Source: Geothrix rubra (GTDB taxonomy: Bacteria; Acidobacteriota; Holophagae; Holophagales; Holophagaceae). From it: DNA of 64,000 nucleotides. Under the pieces are notes generated by a model that was not told the origin of the DNA, did no database searches, and was given only the letters and a program-made list of their open reading frames with translations. Within the stretch, counting starts at the first letter, position 1. Every line of letters starts with the position of its first letter. Location: positions 372,001 to 436,000 of the forward strand of contig NZ_BSDD01000001.1 of assembly GCF_030268065.1 (NCBI RefSeq), given 5' to 3'. Below, piece by piece: positions 1 through 7,460 of this stretch. Made by a program: the position numbers and the translations under genes.

Positions 1-718
1 CGCCGTCCGTGGACTTGAAGACGCCGCTGCCCGGGCCGCCGCTCTCCAGGGTCCAGGGCTTTCGGCCCACCTGCCAGAACCCGGCGTAGAGGATGCGGGG
101 GTTCGTGGGGTCCATGCACAAATCAGAAGCACCTGTCTTGTCATCGACATACAAAACTTTCTTCCAGGTCTTTCCGCCATCCAGGGTGCGGAAGATGCCC
201 CGGTCCTCGTTGGGCCCCCAGACGTGGCCCAGGGCCGCCACGTAGGCGATGTCGGGGTTCGTGGGATGCACCCGGACCCGGGTGATCTGCTGGGTGTCGT
301 ACAGGCCCAGGTGGGTCCAGGTCCGCCCGGCGTCCGTGGAGCGGTACACGCCGTCCCCCCGGCTGACGTTGCCGCGGATGGTGTCCTCGCCCATGCCCAC
401 GTAGATCACGTTGGGATCGCCGTCGCAGAGGCCGATGGCGCCCACGGAGCCGGTCCGGAAATAGCCGTCCGAGAGGTTCCGCCAGCTGGCGCCGCCGTCC
501 TCGGTGCGCCAGAGGCCGCCCCCGGTGGCGCCCATGTAGTAGCGCTGCGGCTGTCCGGGCACACCGGCCACCGCGCCCACGCGCCCGCCGCGGAAGGGGC
601 CCAGGTTGCGGAACTTCAGGCCCGCGAAGGGCTCGGGCCGGGGCGCGGGCGGGGCCGCGGCGGCGGTCAGCGCCAGGCCGACGGCGAAAGGGAGGAGGAA
701 TCGGCGCAGGCGACCCAT
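1..718 (-). CDS. Exported BNR/WD40-like repeat protein, N-terminal part (cut by window edge)
   Basis: The reading frame is open from an ATG at 718 to the window edge, giving 239 codons without a stop. The first 22 residues form a Sec signal peptide (Arg-rich n-region, then a Leu/Ala core ending in Ala-Ala-Ala-Ala). The mature part starts with a conserved FRNLGPFRGGRV stretch and then has repeated Asp-box-like strands such as WRTEDGGASW, YRSTDAGRTW and FRTLDGGKTW, each followed by a P-x-x-P-x-x-x-Y-V/A segment. This is the pattern of exported VPS10/sortilin-like BNR propeller proteins, which are often about 1000 residues long. A beta-propeller is a safe inference; the substrate or partner is unknown, and some relatives are misannotated as glycosidases. 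It is transcribed divergently from the Cache-domain gene. Confidence 0.85.
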   Translation of the reverse strand, partial: MGRLRRFLLPFAVGLALTAAAAPPAPRPEPFAGLKFRNLGPFRGGRVGAVAGVPGQPQRYYMGATGGGLWRTEDGGASWRNLSDGYFRTGSVGAIGLCDGDPNVIYVGMGEDTIRGNVSRGDGVYRSTDAGRTWTHLGLYDTQQITRVRVHPTNPDIAYVAALGHVWGPNEDRGIFRTLDGGKTWKKVLYVDDKTGASDLCMDPTNPRILYAGFWQVGRKPWTLESGGPGSGVFKSTDG

Positions 719-747
719 GGTGGCTCCGGGGAGGGGGAGAAAAAGTA

Positions 748-795
748 TCGTAATACGAAGGTGGTTCGGGTGCTCCCCGCCTCGCCGGGATTATC
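748..795 (-). promoter_or_regulatory. Possible promoter and operator-like palindrome upstream of the BNR-repeat gene
   Basis: The 200-base gap between the two divergent genes is markedly AT-richer than its surroundings. On the minus strand a GATAAT hexamer lies at 795-790, a reasonable -10 element with only a weak -35 candidate upstream. Between it and the start codon is the palindrome TCGTA-A-TACGA (748-758), which would lie in the 5' leader. Both calls rest on sequence shape only. Confidence 0.3.
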
Positions 796-919
796 GGCGT
801 ATGGCAATATGCTGAAGAATTCATCCTAATCTGGTGTATTCCAATATTTAACCTGTCAAGAGACTTGGCCGTAGGTTGGGGGAGACCCGTGCGGTCCAGC
901 TGCCCCAAGGAGGCTTTTC

Positions 920-1378
920 ATGCGTCATCGGTGGTTCCTGCCAGCTGTCCTGGCAGCCCTTTCCCTTCCCGCCGCGGCCCAGACCCGCGACCAGGCGAAG
1001 GCCTTCGTGAAACAGGCCGTGGATTTCGCCAAGAAGAATCCCCGCGAGGCCTTCCTCGAGGAAGTGACCTCCGGCAAGGGGCGCTTCCATTTCACGGCCG
1101 GGAAGAACAACGACCTGTACATCTTCGTCTACGACCTGGAGGGCAAGGTGCTTGCCCACGGCGTGCGCCGCGAGCTGGTGGGCATCGTCCGGTGGAACGC
1201 CAAGGACCCGGACGGCAAGGCCTGGATCCAGGACTGGACCCGGCTGGTGAAGGAGAAGGGGAGCGGCTGGATCGAGTACAAGGAGCTGAACCCCGCCCAG
1301 GGCAACAAGGTCATGAAGAAGGCCTCGTGGGTGGAGCTCTACAACGGCATGATCATCGGCGCCGGCGTCTACGAGTAG
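920..1378 (+). CDS. Exported single Cache-domain protein
   Basis: The 152-residue product has a signal peptide (MRHRWFLPAVLAALSLPAAA) followed by one small ligand-binding Cache domain of the sCache_2 type. Characteristic strands are DLYIFVYDLEGKVLAHG, then W..GSGWIEYK and a final YNGMIIGAGVYE. In the family such domains bind small organic acids or similar ligands, usually as the sensor of chemoreceptors or kinases. Here nothing follows the domain, so it would be a free periplasmic binding protein. An AAGGAGG ribosome-binding site at 907-913 fixes the start. The next gene, a C4-acid dehydrogenase, is on the same strand 78 bases downstream, so co-transcription is plausible. Confidence 0.8.
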   Translation: MRHRWFLPAVLAALSLPAAAQTRDQAKAFVKQAVDFAKKNPREAFLEEVTSGKGRFHFTAGKNNDLYIFVYDLEGKVLAHGVRRELVGIVRWNAKDPDGKAWIQDWTRLVKEKGSGWIEYKELNPAQGNKVMKKASWVELYNGMIIGAGVYE

Positions 1379-1456
1379 CCGAGGGTCGTGCCCTGGGTCA
1401 TGGACCGGGCCTGCCTGCGGGAGGATGCTGAAGCCATCTCTCCCGCAGGAGGCCCC

Positions 1457-2512
1457 ATGAAGACGTTCCGGATCGCGGTCATCCCCGGCGACGGGATCGG
1501 CAAGGAGGTGGTGCCGGAGGGCATCCGGGTGCTGGAGGCCGCCGGCCGGAAGTTCGGGCTGACCTTCCAGTGGGACCTGCTCCCGTGGAGCTGCGAGTAC
1601 TTCCTGGCTGAGGGCCGCATGATGCCCGAGGACGGCCTGGACCGCATCCGGCACCACGACGCCATCTTCCTGGGAGCCGTGGGGTTTCCGGGCGTGCCTG
1701 ACCACGTCTCGCTCTGGGGCCTGCTGATCCCCATCCGGCGGGGGTTCCAGCAGTATGCCAACGTGCGCCCCGTGCGCCTCATGCCCGGCGTGAAGTGCCC
1801 CCTGGCCGACCGGAAGCCCGGCGACATCGACTTCGTGGTGGTGCGGGAGAACAACGAGGGCGAGTACTCCTCCATCGGCGGGCGCCTCTACGAGGGCACG
1901 GAATTCGAGATGGCCGTGCAGCAGAGCGTGTTCACCCGGCATGGCGTGGACCGGATCCTGAAGTACGCCTTCGACATGGCCCAGCGCCGTCCGAAGCAGC
2001 ACCTGACCTCGGCCACCAAGTCCAACGGCATCGCCATCACCATGCCCTACTGGGACGAGCGGTTCAAAGCCATGGGCGCCGCCTACCCGGAAGTGCGCAC
2101 CGACCAGTACCACATCGACATCCTCACGGCCCATTTCGTGCGCAACCCCCACTGGTTCGACGTCGTGGTGGGCTCCAACCTCTTCGGGGACATCCTCTCG
2201 GACCTGGGGCCGGGCTGCACGGGCACCATCGCCATCGCGCCCAGCGCGAACCTGAACCCGGAACGGGAATTCCCCTCCATGTTCGAGCCCGTCCACGGCT
2301 CCGCGCCGGACATCTTCGGCAAGGGCATCGCCAACCCCGTGGGCCAGATCTGGGCCGGAGCCATGATGCTGGAGCACCTCGGCTGTCCCGAAGCTGGACA
2401 GGCGGTCCTGGCGGCCATCGAGACCGTGCTGGCCTCGGGACCCCGCACGCCGGACATGGGCGGCACGGCCTCGACAGAAGACGTGGGGAAGGCCATCGCC
2501 CAGGGGGTGTAA
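1457..2512 (+). CDS. Tartrate/D-malate dehydrogenase (isopropylmalate dehydrogenase family)
   Basis: This 351-residue NAD-dependent beta-decarboxylating dehydrogenase oxidises a 2-hydroxy acid (D-malate, tartrate or a relative) to the keto acid with loss of CO2. Visible family features are the N-terminal IAVIPGDGIGKEVVPEG, the ENNEGEYSS substrate loop, the catalytic Tyr/Lys region around TSATKSNG, the metal-binding GSNLFGDILSDLGPG, and EPVHGSAPDIFGKGIANP. The YANVRPVR and GRLYEGTEFE segments resemble tartrate dehydrogenase/DmlA rather than LeuB. The ATG at 1457 is preferred to an upstream in-frame start at 1388 because it follows GCAGGAGG and begins at the usual family N-terminus. Exact substrate is not determinable from sequence. 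Confidence 0.85.
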   Translation: MKTFRIAVIPGDGIGKEVVPEGIRVLEAAGRKFGLTFQWDLLPWSCEYFLAEGRMMPEDGLDRIRHHDAIFLGAVGFPGVPDHVSLWGLLIPIRRGFQQYANVRPVRLMPGVKCPLADRKPGDIDFVVVRENNEGEYSSIGGRLYEGTEFEMAVQQSVFTRHGVDRILKYAFDMAQRRPKQHLTSATKSNGIAITMPYWDERFKAMGAAYPEVRTDQYHIDILTAHFVRNPHWFDVVVGSNLFGDILSDLGPGCTGTIAIAPSANLNPEREFPSMFEPVHGSAPDIFGKGIANPVGQIWAGAMMLEHLGCPEAGQAVLAAIETVLASGPRTPDMGGTASTEDVGKAIAQGV

Positions 2513-2536
2513 CCTGGAGGTTCCCCCGGAGCCTTC

Positions 2537-3220
2537 ATGCCCGTTCCCACTTTCGGTGGCCCGCGCCGTCCCTCGCTGCCCTACCGGAAGCCCCAGCAAG
2601 GCCGTGACTACTGGATCGTGGACGACATCCTGCCCAATGCGCAGGAGGTGGTGGCGCGGAGCCTGGCCCGCACGGAGTGGGAATTGGGCCTGCCCTACCG
2701 GAACGAGACCTGGCCCGGCATGCGGTCCCCCGGGGCCCTGCTCCCGGAGGAGTTGGCCGCCGTGGAGGCCCGGGTCCGCGCCCTCACGGGGGCCCGGCGG
2801 CTGTGGAAGGAGACGGACCCCCAGGGTGCCACCCTCAACCACAACGTGATCCAGCTGGTGTCGGCCTCCGAGTCCGGGCCGCGACCCCACACCGATTCGC
2901 GGGCGCTCTGCCGCTTCGCCGCGGTCATCTACCTCTCGCCGAAGGCGCCTGCCAGCGCGGGCACCACCTTCTACCGGCTGCGCTACCCGGACGGGACGCT
3001 GAGCGGCAACCTCTGTCCCGCCCCCCACGTCAACCTGCGGGACGCCCTGGGCGTGGGCAAGCTCCCCCTCCAGGCCTGGCAGCCGGAAGTGGCCATCCCC
3101 AACGTCTTCAACCGCATGCTGCTCTACCGCGCCGACCTGGTCCACTCCGCCACCGCCTACTTCGGCACCGAGCCCAAGGACCGCCGCATGACCGCGGTGT
3201 TCTTCTGGATGGCGGTGTAG
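2537..3220 (+). CDS. DUF6445-type putative 2-oxoglutarate/Fe(II) oxygenase
   Basis: The 227-residue protein resembles the DUF6445 group of 2OG-Fe(II) dioxygenase-like proteins. The double-stranded beta-helix signature is visible: an H-x-D pair in RPHTDS, a distal His in LVHSATAYFG, and an Arg two strands later (DRRMTAVFFW) suited to bind 2-oxoglutarate. Between them runs the strand set AAVIYLSPKAPASAGTTFYR. Members often sit beside tryptophan-halogenase-like or TonB-dependent systems, but no such genes are seen here. It lies 24 bases after the dehydrogenase on the same strand. Substrate unknown; a hydroxylase role is inference from the metal triad. Confidence 0.65.
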   Translation: MPVPTFGGPRRPSLPYRKPQQGRDYWIVDDILPNAQEVVARSLARTEWELGLPYRNETWPGMRSPGALLPEELAAVEARVRALTGARRLWKETDPQGATLNHNVIQLVSASESGPRPHTDSRALCRFAAVIYLSPKAPASAGTTFYRLRYPDGTLSGNLCPAPHVNLRDALGVGKLPLQAWQPEVAIPNVFNRMLLYRADLVHSATAYFGTEPKDRRMTAVFFWMAV

Positions 3221-3247
3221 CCGCCAGGCGAGTGGCCCGGGTTGGTC

Positions 3248-4033
3248 TCAGATATCCGCTTCGCCTTCCAGGTAGAAGACGCAGGCGCCCTCCAGTTCCA
3301 CGCGATCACCGGCCAGGCGGCACGTGATCTCTCCGCCGCGCTGGGAGGCCTGGAAGGCCCGGAGGGTTGCCCGACCCAGCCGCCCGGCCCAATAGGGCGC
3401 CAAGGCGCAGTGGGCACCGCCGGTTACGGGATCCTCAGGGATGCCCTTCGCCGGGGCGAAGTAGCGGCTGATGAAGTCGTAGTCGCCTTCCCCCGGCGCG
3501 GTCACGATCACCCCGCTGCGGTCCAGGCGGGCGATCGCGGCAAGATCGGGAACAAGGCCGCGCACGATCTGCGCGTTCTCCAGCAGGGCGAGGTAGTTGA
3601 AGGTGTCGGCGACAACCTCGAGGGGATCCGCCCCCAGCGCTTCGGCCATGCCCGGGGGCACGGGGACAGGCTCGGGGCGCCGGGCCGGGAAGTCCATCAG
3701 GTAGCCGGTGTCGGTGCGATCCACCGCCAGGGGACCGCTGGCGGTGTGGAAGATGACCCGGCGACGCCCGGGCTCCAGACGTTCCATGACCACCGCTGCG
3801 CTGGCCAACGTGGCGTGGCCGCAGAGGGGAACCTCGACGGTGGGGGTGAACCAGCGAAGCCGGTAGTCGCGGCCTTCGGGGACCAGGAAGGCCGTCTCGG
3901 CGAGATTGTTCTCGGCGGCGATGGCCTGCAGTACCGAGTCCGCGGGGAAGTCGGCCAGCAGCATGACCGCCGCGGGATTCCCCGCGAACCTGCGGGTGGT
4001 GAAGGCGTCGACCTGGAACAGGGGCGTGGGCAT
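3248..4033 (-). CDS. PhzF-family isomerase
   Basis: A 261-residue protein of the PhzF/diaminopimelate-epimerase-like fold. It begins with the family start PLFQVDAFTTRRFAGNPAAV, carries the catalytic acid in NLAETAFL (Glu46), the CGHATLASA strand (His73) and the C-terminal EDPVTGGAHCALAPYW motif of the second lobe. PhzF itself isomerises a chorismate-derived dihydro acid in phenazine synthesis. Most genomic homologues stand outside phenazine clusters, as here, and have unknown substrates. The start at 4033 matches the family N-terminus, whereas a longer in-frame upstream extension does not. It follows ftcD by 43 bases and is likely co-transcribed with it. Confidence 0.88.
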   Translation of the reverse strand: MPTPLFQVDAFTTRRFAGNPAAVMLLADFPADSVLQAIAAENNLAETAFLVPEGRDYRLRWFTPTVEVPLCGHATLASAAVVMERLEPGRRRVIFHTASGPLAVDRTDTGYLMDFPARRPEPVPVPPGMAEALGADPLEVVADTFNYLALLENAQIVRGLVPDLAAIARLDRSGVIVTAPGEGDYDFISRYFAPAKGIPEDPVTGGAHCALAPYWAGRLGRATLRAFQASQRGGEITCRLAGDRVELEGACVFYLEGEADI

Positions 4034-4076
4034 GGGGGACAGCCTCTTGAAGGCCGCAGCCTGGCGGAGGACCTGG

Positions 4077-5927
4077 TTACTTCTTCGCCTTCTGGAGGCG
4101 GTCCACGAGCTTCTGGTCGATGAAGCCGGTGATCTCGGCCAGCTTCGCCGTGGACTGCTCCAGCAGCCCGGCGCACTGGGCCTGCATGTCGGCCACGTAG
4201 GCGGAGTCGGTGATGTCCTTGAGGTTGATGATGACGTTCCAGATGCCGCCGCGTACGCCGGCATGGGCCATCTGGGCGCCCACGGCCGCGTCGGTGATGG
4301 AGGCCACCTTGCCCAGACGGGCGGCCTCGCCGGCCAGCTCCAGGGCGGCCAGGCTGGCCTTGGCCGTGGCCAGGGGCACGTCGATGGCGATCTTCAGGCC
4401 GGCCTGCATGGCGGCCTGGCGGCGGACCTTCTCGTCGGGCGAGCCGTCCGGCAGGCGGCGGGCGTCCATGAAGGCGTTGAAGGCGTTGGTGTCGTCGTCC
4501 ACGGCCGCCATCAGCTGGTCCTTGAGGACTTGGGCCCGCTCGGCCAGGGCGATGAGCTTCGCATCCTTCTCCGCATCGGGACCGCCCTGGGCCAGGTTGG
4601 CCACCATGCTGGCCAGGGCCGCGCCCAGGCTGCCCGCCAGGGCCGCGATGGAGCCGCCGCCGGGGGCCGGCGTGTCGCGGCTGACCTCGTCGGCGAAGGC
4701 GTGGACCTGCATGGAGACGAGGGCTTTCGGATCGTAGGTGGGCAGGCCCAGGACCTTCTTCTCCGCCTCGAAGGGCGCCACGTCCCCGAGGCCCATGGAG
4801 AACACGGCGGACTGGATGAGGTCCGCGGCCGGCACGCCCGTGGACTTGCCCATGGCCCGGAGGTAGTGCTTCCCCGAAGCCAGCAGGCACTGGTAGGGCA
4901 CCAGGCCCACGATCTCGCTGCCGGTGACCACCAGCCCGCGTTCGGCCGCGAGGCGGCGGGCCTCCTCCAGCACCACGTGGGGCGCGGTCTGCTTGTAGTC
5001 CGTGAGGTTGATGCTGATCTGGGCGCGGCGGTAGGTGTCCACGTACCAGCCGATGGCTTTGCAGTGGCTGAAGGTGCCTCGGCGCCGGACCTTCTGGCCC
5101 ACGGGATTCGCGGGATCCACGTCGTTCAGGCGCATGAGGGCCGGCAGGTCGTAGCCGTGGGCGGCGGCGCAGTGGTCCACCGTCTCCTGGAAGGTGGCGC
5201 CGGTGAAGTCGCAGTTGCCGCAGGGGAAGGAGCCCTCGGCGTAGAAGATCAGCTCGCCCGCCTGGTAGTAGGGCTTCACGCGGCCCCGCCGGGCCACGCG
5301 GCCCTTCTCGCGCAGCTCGAAGGCGATGTCCGTGGCGTGGGCCTTGTCGTTCGAGTTCAAGGTCACGTTGTAGGCCACCAGGAACTCCCGGGCGCCGATG
5401 ATGGTCGCCCCGGCCTGGGCGTGGAAGGCTGCCGGGCCGAAATCGGGCTTCCACTCGGGGTTCCCGAGCTTCTTCTCCAGGCCCTCGTATTCACCGCGGC
5501 GCACCTCGGCCAGGTTGCGGCGCTCGGGGCGGCTGGCGGCGGCTTCGTAGAGGTAGACGGGGATGCCCAGCTCCTCCCCGACCCTCGCGCCCAGGCGGCG
5601 GGCCAGTTCCGCGCAGTCCTCCATGGTGACGCCCTCGACGGGCACGAAGGGCACCACGTCCGTGGCGCCCATGCGGGGGTGGGCGCCCTTGTGCAGGCGC
5701 ATGTCGATGACCTTCGCGGCCTCGGCGATGCAGCGGAAGGCGCCCTCCAGGACGGCCTCGGGCTCGCCCACGAAGGTGATGACCGTGCGGTTCGTGTCGG
5801 CACCGGGATCGACGTCAAGCAGCGACACGCCGGGGACAGCGGCGATGGCCTCCGTCACCTGCCTGATCTTCGCGGCATCCCGGCCCTCCGAGATGTTCGG
5901 CACGCACTCCACCAGCTTCCGGGCCAT
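4077..5927 (-). CDS. ftcD: Bifunctional glutamate formimidoyltransferase / formimidoyl-THF cyclodeaminase with a zinc-finger-like insertion
   Basis: This 616-residue fusion transfers the formimino group of N-formiminoglutamate to tetrahydrofolate, then cyclises it to 5,10-methenyl-THF with release of ammonia, the end of one histidine-degradation route. The transferase spans about residues 1-395, starting VECVPNISEGRD, with the likely catalytic His83 in KGAHPRMGATDVVPF. The cyclodeaminase runs from about 405 and includes TPAPGGGSIAALAGSLGAAL. It is some 70 residues longer than the roughly 540-residue animal enzyme. The excess lies near 211-288, where a C-x2-C-x12-H-x4-H array (Cys236, Cys239, His252, His257) resembles a C2H2 zinc finger. 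No other histidine-utilisation gene is near; phzF follows. Confidence 0.93.
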   Translation of the reverse strand: MARKLVECVPNISEGRDAAKIRQVTEAIAAVPGVSLLDVDPGADTNRTVITFVGEPEAVLEGAFRCIAEAAKVIDMRLHKGAHPRMGATDVVPFVPVEGVTMEDCAELARRLGARVGEELGIPVYLYEAAASRPERRNLAEVRRGEYEGLEKKLGNPEWKPDFGPAAFHAQAGATIIGAREFLVAYNVTLNSNDKAHATDIAFELREKGRVARRGRVKPYYQAGELIFYAEGSFPCGNCDFTGATFQETVDHCAAAHGYDLPALMRLNDVDPANPVGQKVRRRGTFSHCKAIGWYVDTYRRAQISINLTDYKQTAPHVVLEEARRLAAERGLVVTGSEIVGLVPYQCLLASGKHYLRAMGKSTGVPAADLIQSAVFSMGLGDVAPFEAEKKVLGLPTYDPKALVSMQVHAFADEVSRDTPAPGGGSIAALAGSLGAALASMVANLAQGGPDAEKDAKLIALAERAQVLKDQLMAAVDDDTNAFNAFMDARRLPDGSPDEKVRRQAAMQAGLKIAIDVPLATAKASLAALELAGEAARLGKVASITDAAVGAQMAHAGVRGGIWNVIINLKDITDSAYVADMQAQCAGLLEQSTAKLAEITGFIDQKLVDRLQKAKK

Positions 5928-5975
5928 GATCCCTCCATGCCCGGAAAGTCTAGCCGATCCGCGGCGGGCCTCCGG

Positions 5976-6407
5976 TCACACCCGGAAGGTGTCGGGCCGC
6001 CAGACCTGGATGCGCTTCTTAATGCCCTCGTCGTTCAGCTGTTCTGCCAGGGCCTCCCGGACCCGGTCGGCCAGTTCGGCATCCGAGGCGAAGCGGAGGC
6101 CCACGCATTGACGGACCGTCAACTCCGCGATCCGGGCCTTCAGGTCCGAAGGGAGCAGCCGTTCCATGCGGAGCTGCTCCTCCTGGCGGATGAGCCGGTC
6201 CTGCACCTTGAGGGCATAGCCGCGCACGAGGAGGGTCAGCAGCACCAGGGCGACGCCCACCAGCATCACCCAGGCGTTGATCAGGCTGGGCGCTCTGTAC
6301 AGGTGCCGGATGGCAGCCCCCGCGGTCACCAGGAAGAACGGCAGCAGGACGAAGTGGAAGAGGGGGTCGAAACGGCGGTGGTTCGCGTAGGTCTGGGGCT
6401 GGGACAT
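5976..6407 (-). CDS. DUF6526-family small membrane protein
   Basis: A 143-residue protein with two N-terminal membrane helices (about residues 18-37 and 45-63) and a charged cytoplasmic C-terminus. The conserved pattern of the DUF6526 family is recognisable: YANHRRFDPLFHFVLLPF at the start, RGYALKVQDRLIRQEEQLRM after the second helix, then TVRQCVGLRFASDAEL and a final IKKRIQVWRPDTFRV. Function is unknown for the family. The start at 6407 was chosen because the conserved family begins there; an upstream in-frame start would add 18 unconserved residues. It stands upstream of ftcD on the same strand, 48 bases away. Confidence 0.75.
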   Translation of the reverse strand: MSQPQTYANHRRFDPLFHFVLLPFFLVTAGAAIRHLYRAPSLINAWVMLVGVALVLLTLLVRGYALKVQDRLIRQEEQLRMERLLPSDLKARIAELTVRQCVGLRFASDAELADRVREALAEQLNDEGIKKRIQVWRPDTFRV

Positions 6408-6487
6408 GGACGGCTCCTGGGCGGGGAGGCCGAGTATGGCAGTGGGCGCGGCCTGTTCCAAGCGGAGGGGATCGCCTATCGTCGGGG

Positions 6488-7021
6488 ATGGAGGGCTCCC
6501 CGATGGGCGTCGGTTTCCTGATTCGCGAGGCGAGGCACGACGAGTTCGACGAGCTGGGGCGCCTGATGGTGGCGGTGTATGCGGGCCTGGTGGGCTTTCC
6601 GGGCCCGGAGGAGCAGCCGAGGTACTACGACCTGCTGACCCACATCGGCCGGATGGCGGAGAAGCCGGGCGCGAAGCTCCTGGTGGCCGTCGCGGAAGGC
6701 AGGATCCTGGGCGGCGTGGTCCACTTCTCCGACATGGCCCAGTACGGTTCCGGGGGCAGCGCGACCGGGGAACGGGATGCCTCCGGCTTCCGGCTGCTCG
6801 CGGTGGGCCCCGACGCCCGGGGCATGGGCGTCGGCAAGGCCCTGGTCCAGCGGTGCATCGATTTCGCGAAGGAGGAGGGGCACGGCCAGGTCATCCTCCA
6901 CAGCACCGAGGCCATGAAGGTCGCCTGGGGCATGTACGAAAGGCTGGGCTTCGAGCGCTCGCCGGACCTGGACTTCCTGCAGGGGGAACTGCCGGTCTTC
7001 GGGTTCCGCCTGCGGATCTAG
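6488..7021 (+). CDS. GNAT-family N-acetyltransferase
   Basis: A 177-residue acetyltransferase of the Gcn5-related fold. The acetyl-CoA motif A is clear (FRLLAVGPDARGMGVGKALVQRCID, with the R-x-x-G-x-G/A pyrophosphate loop), preceded by the strand KLLVAVAEGRILGGVVHF and followed by VILHSTEAMKVAWGMYERLGFERS. Acceptor substrate is not predictable. An alternative in-frame ATG at 6503 would remove MEGSP and start at the conserved IREARHDEFDEL; neither ATG has a strong Shine-Dalgarno. It converges on arfB with only a few bases between the two stop codons. Confidence 0.85.
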   Translation: MEGSPMGVGFLIREARHDEFDELGRLMVAVYAGLVGFPGPEEQPRYYDLLTHIGRMAEKPGAKLLVAVAEGRILGGVVHFSDMAQYGSGGSATGERDASGFRLLAVGPDARGMGVGKALVQRCIDFAKEEGHGQVILHSTEAMKVAWGMYERLGFERSPDLDFLQGELPVFGFRLRI

Positions 7022-7025
7022 CGGG

Positions 7026-7451
7026 TCAATCCAGCCCGCCCCGGCGGTTCCGCTTGCGCTCGGCATCGCGCTTCTTGCCCTCCAGGCGGCGCTCCTTGGA
7101 GGCCCGGGTGGGGCGGGTGGCGGTCCGCTTCCGGGGCCGCACGAGGGCCTGCCGGATGCCCACGGCGGCCTTCTCGCGGGCGTCCTCGAGGTTCTTGAGC
7201 TGATCGCGGGTGAGGTCGCTGACGACGATCCAGAGGCCCTCGGCGTCCAGACGGTTCCGCTGGGCCTCCCGCAGGCGGGCGAGGGCGTCCTCCGGCAGGC
7301 CCTCGATGCGGTCCAGGTCGATGCGCAGCTCCACTTTCGAAGCCACCTTGTTCACGTTCTGCCCGCCGGGGCCCCCGGCCCGCACCGCCTTGAATCGGAT
7401 GGCGTCGCCGGGGATGCGGACCTGCTCGTTGACGAGGATGGGATCGGCCAT
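7026..7451 (-). CDS. arfB: Alternative ribosome-rescue factor ArfB (peptidyl-tRNA hydrolase, class I RF-like)
   Basis: This 141-residue protein releases nascent chains from ribosomes stalled without a stop codon. It has the catalytic GGQ tripeptide (residues 29-31 in RAGGPGGQNVNKVASKVELR), an alpha/beta domain lacking any stop-codon-recognition module, and a long basic tail (KERRLEGKKRDAERKRNRR) of the kind that inserts into the empty mRNA channel in ArfB/YaeJ. Length and order match the family. It lies just downstream of the ABC permease operon in the opposite reading order and is probably an independent unit. Confidence 0.93.
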   Translation of the reverse strand: MADPILVNEQVRIPGDAIRFKAVRAGGPGGQNVNKVASKVELRIDLDRIEGLPEDALARLREAQRNRLDAEGLWIVVSDLTRDQLKNLEDAREKAAVGIRQALVRPRKRTATRPTRASKERRLEGKKRDAERKRNRRGGLD

Positions 7452-7460
7452 CCCCTGAGG

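Noticed and set aside
848-3145. 765-codon open frame antisense to three genes
   Set aside because: It lies opposite the Cache, dehydrogenase and oxygenase genes, is His/Gly/Leu-rich in the manner of antisense GC-rich DNA, and has no recognisable domain or ribosome-binding site.
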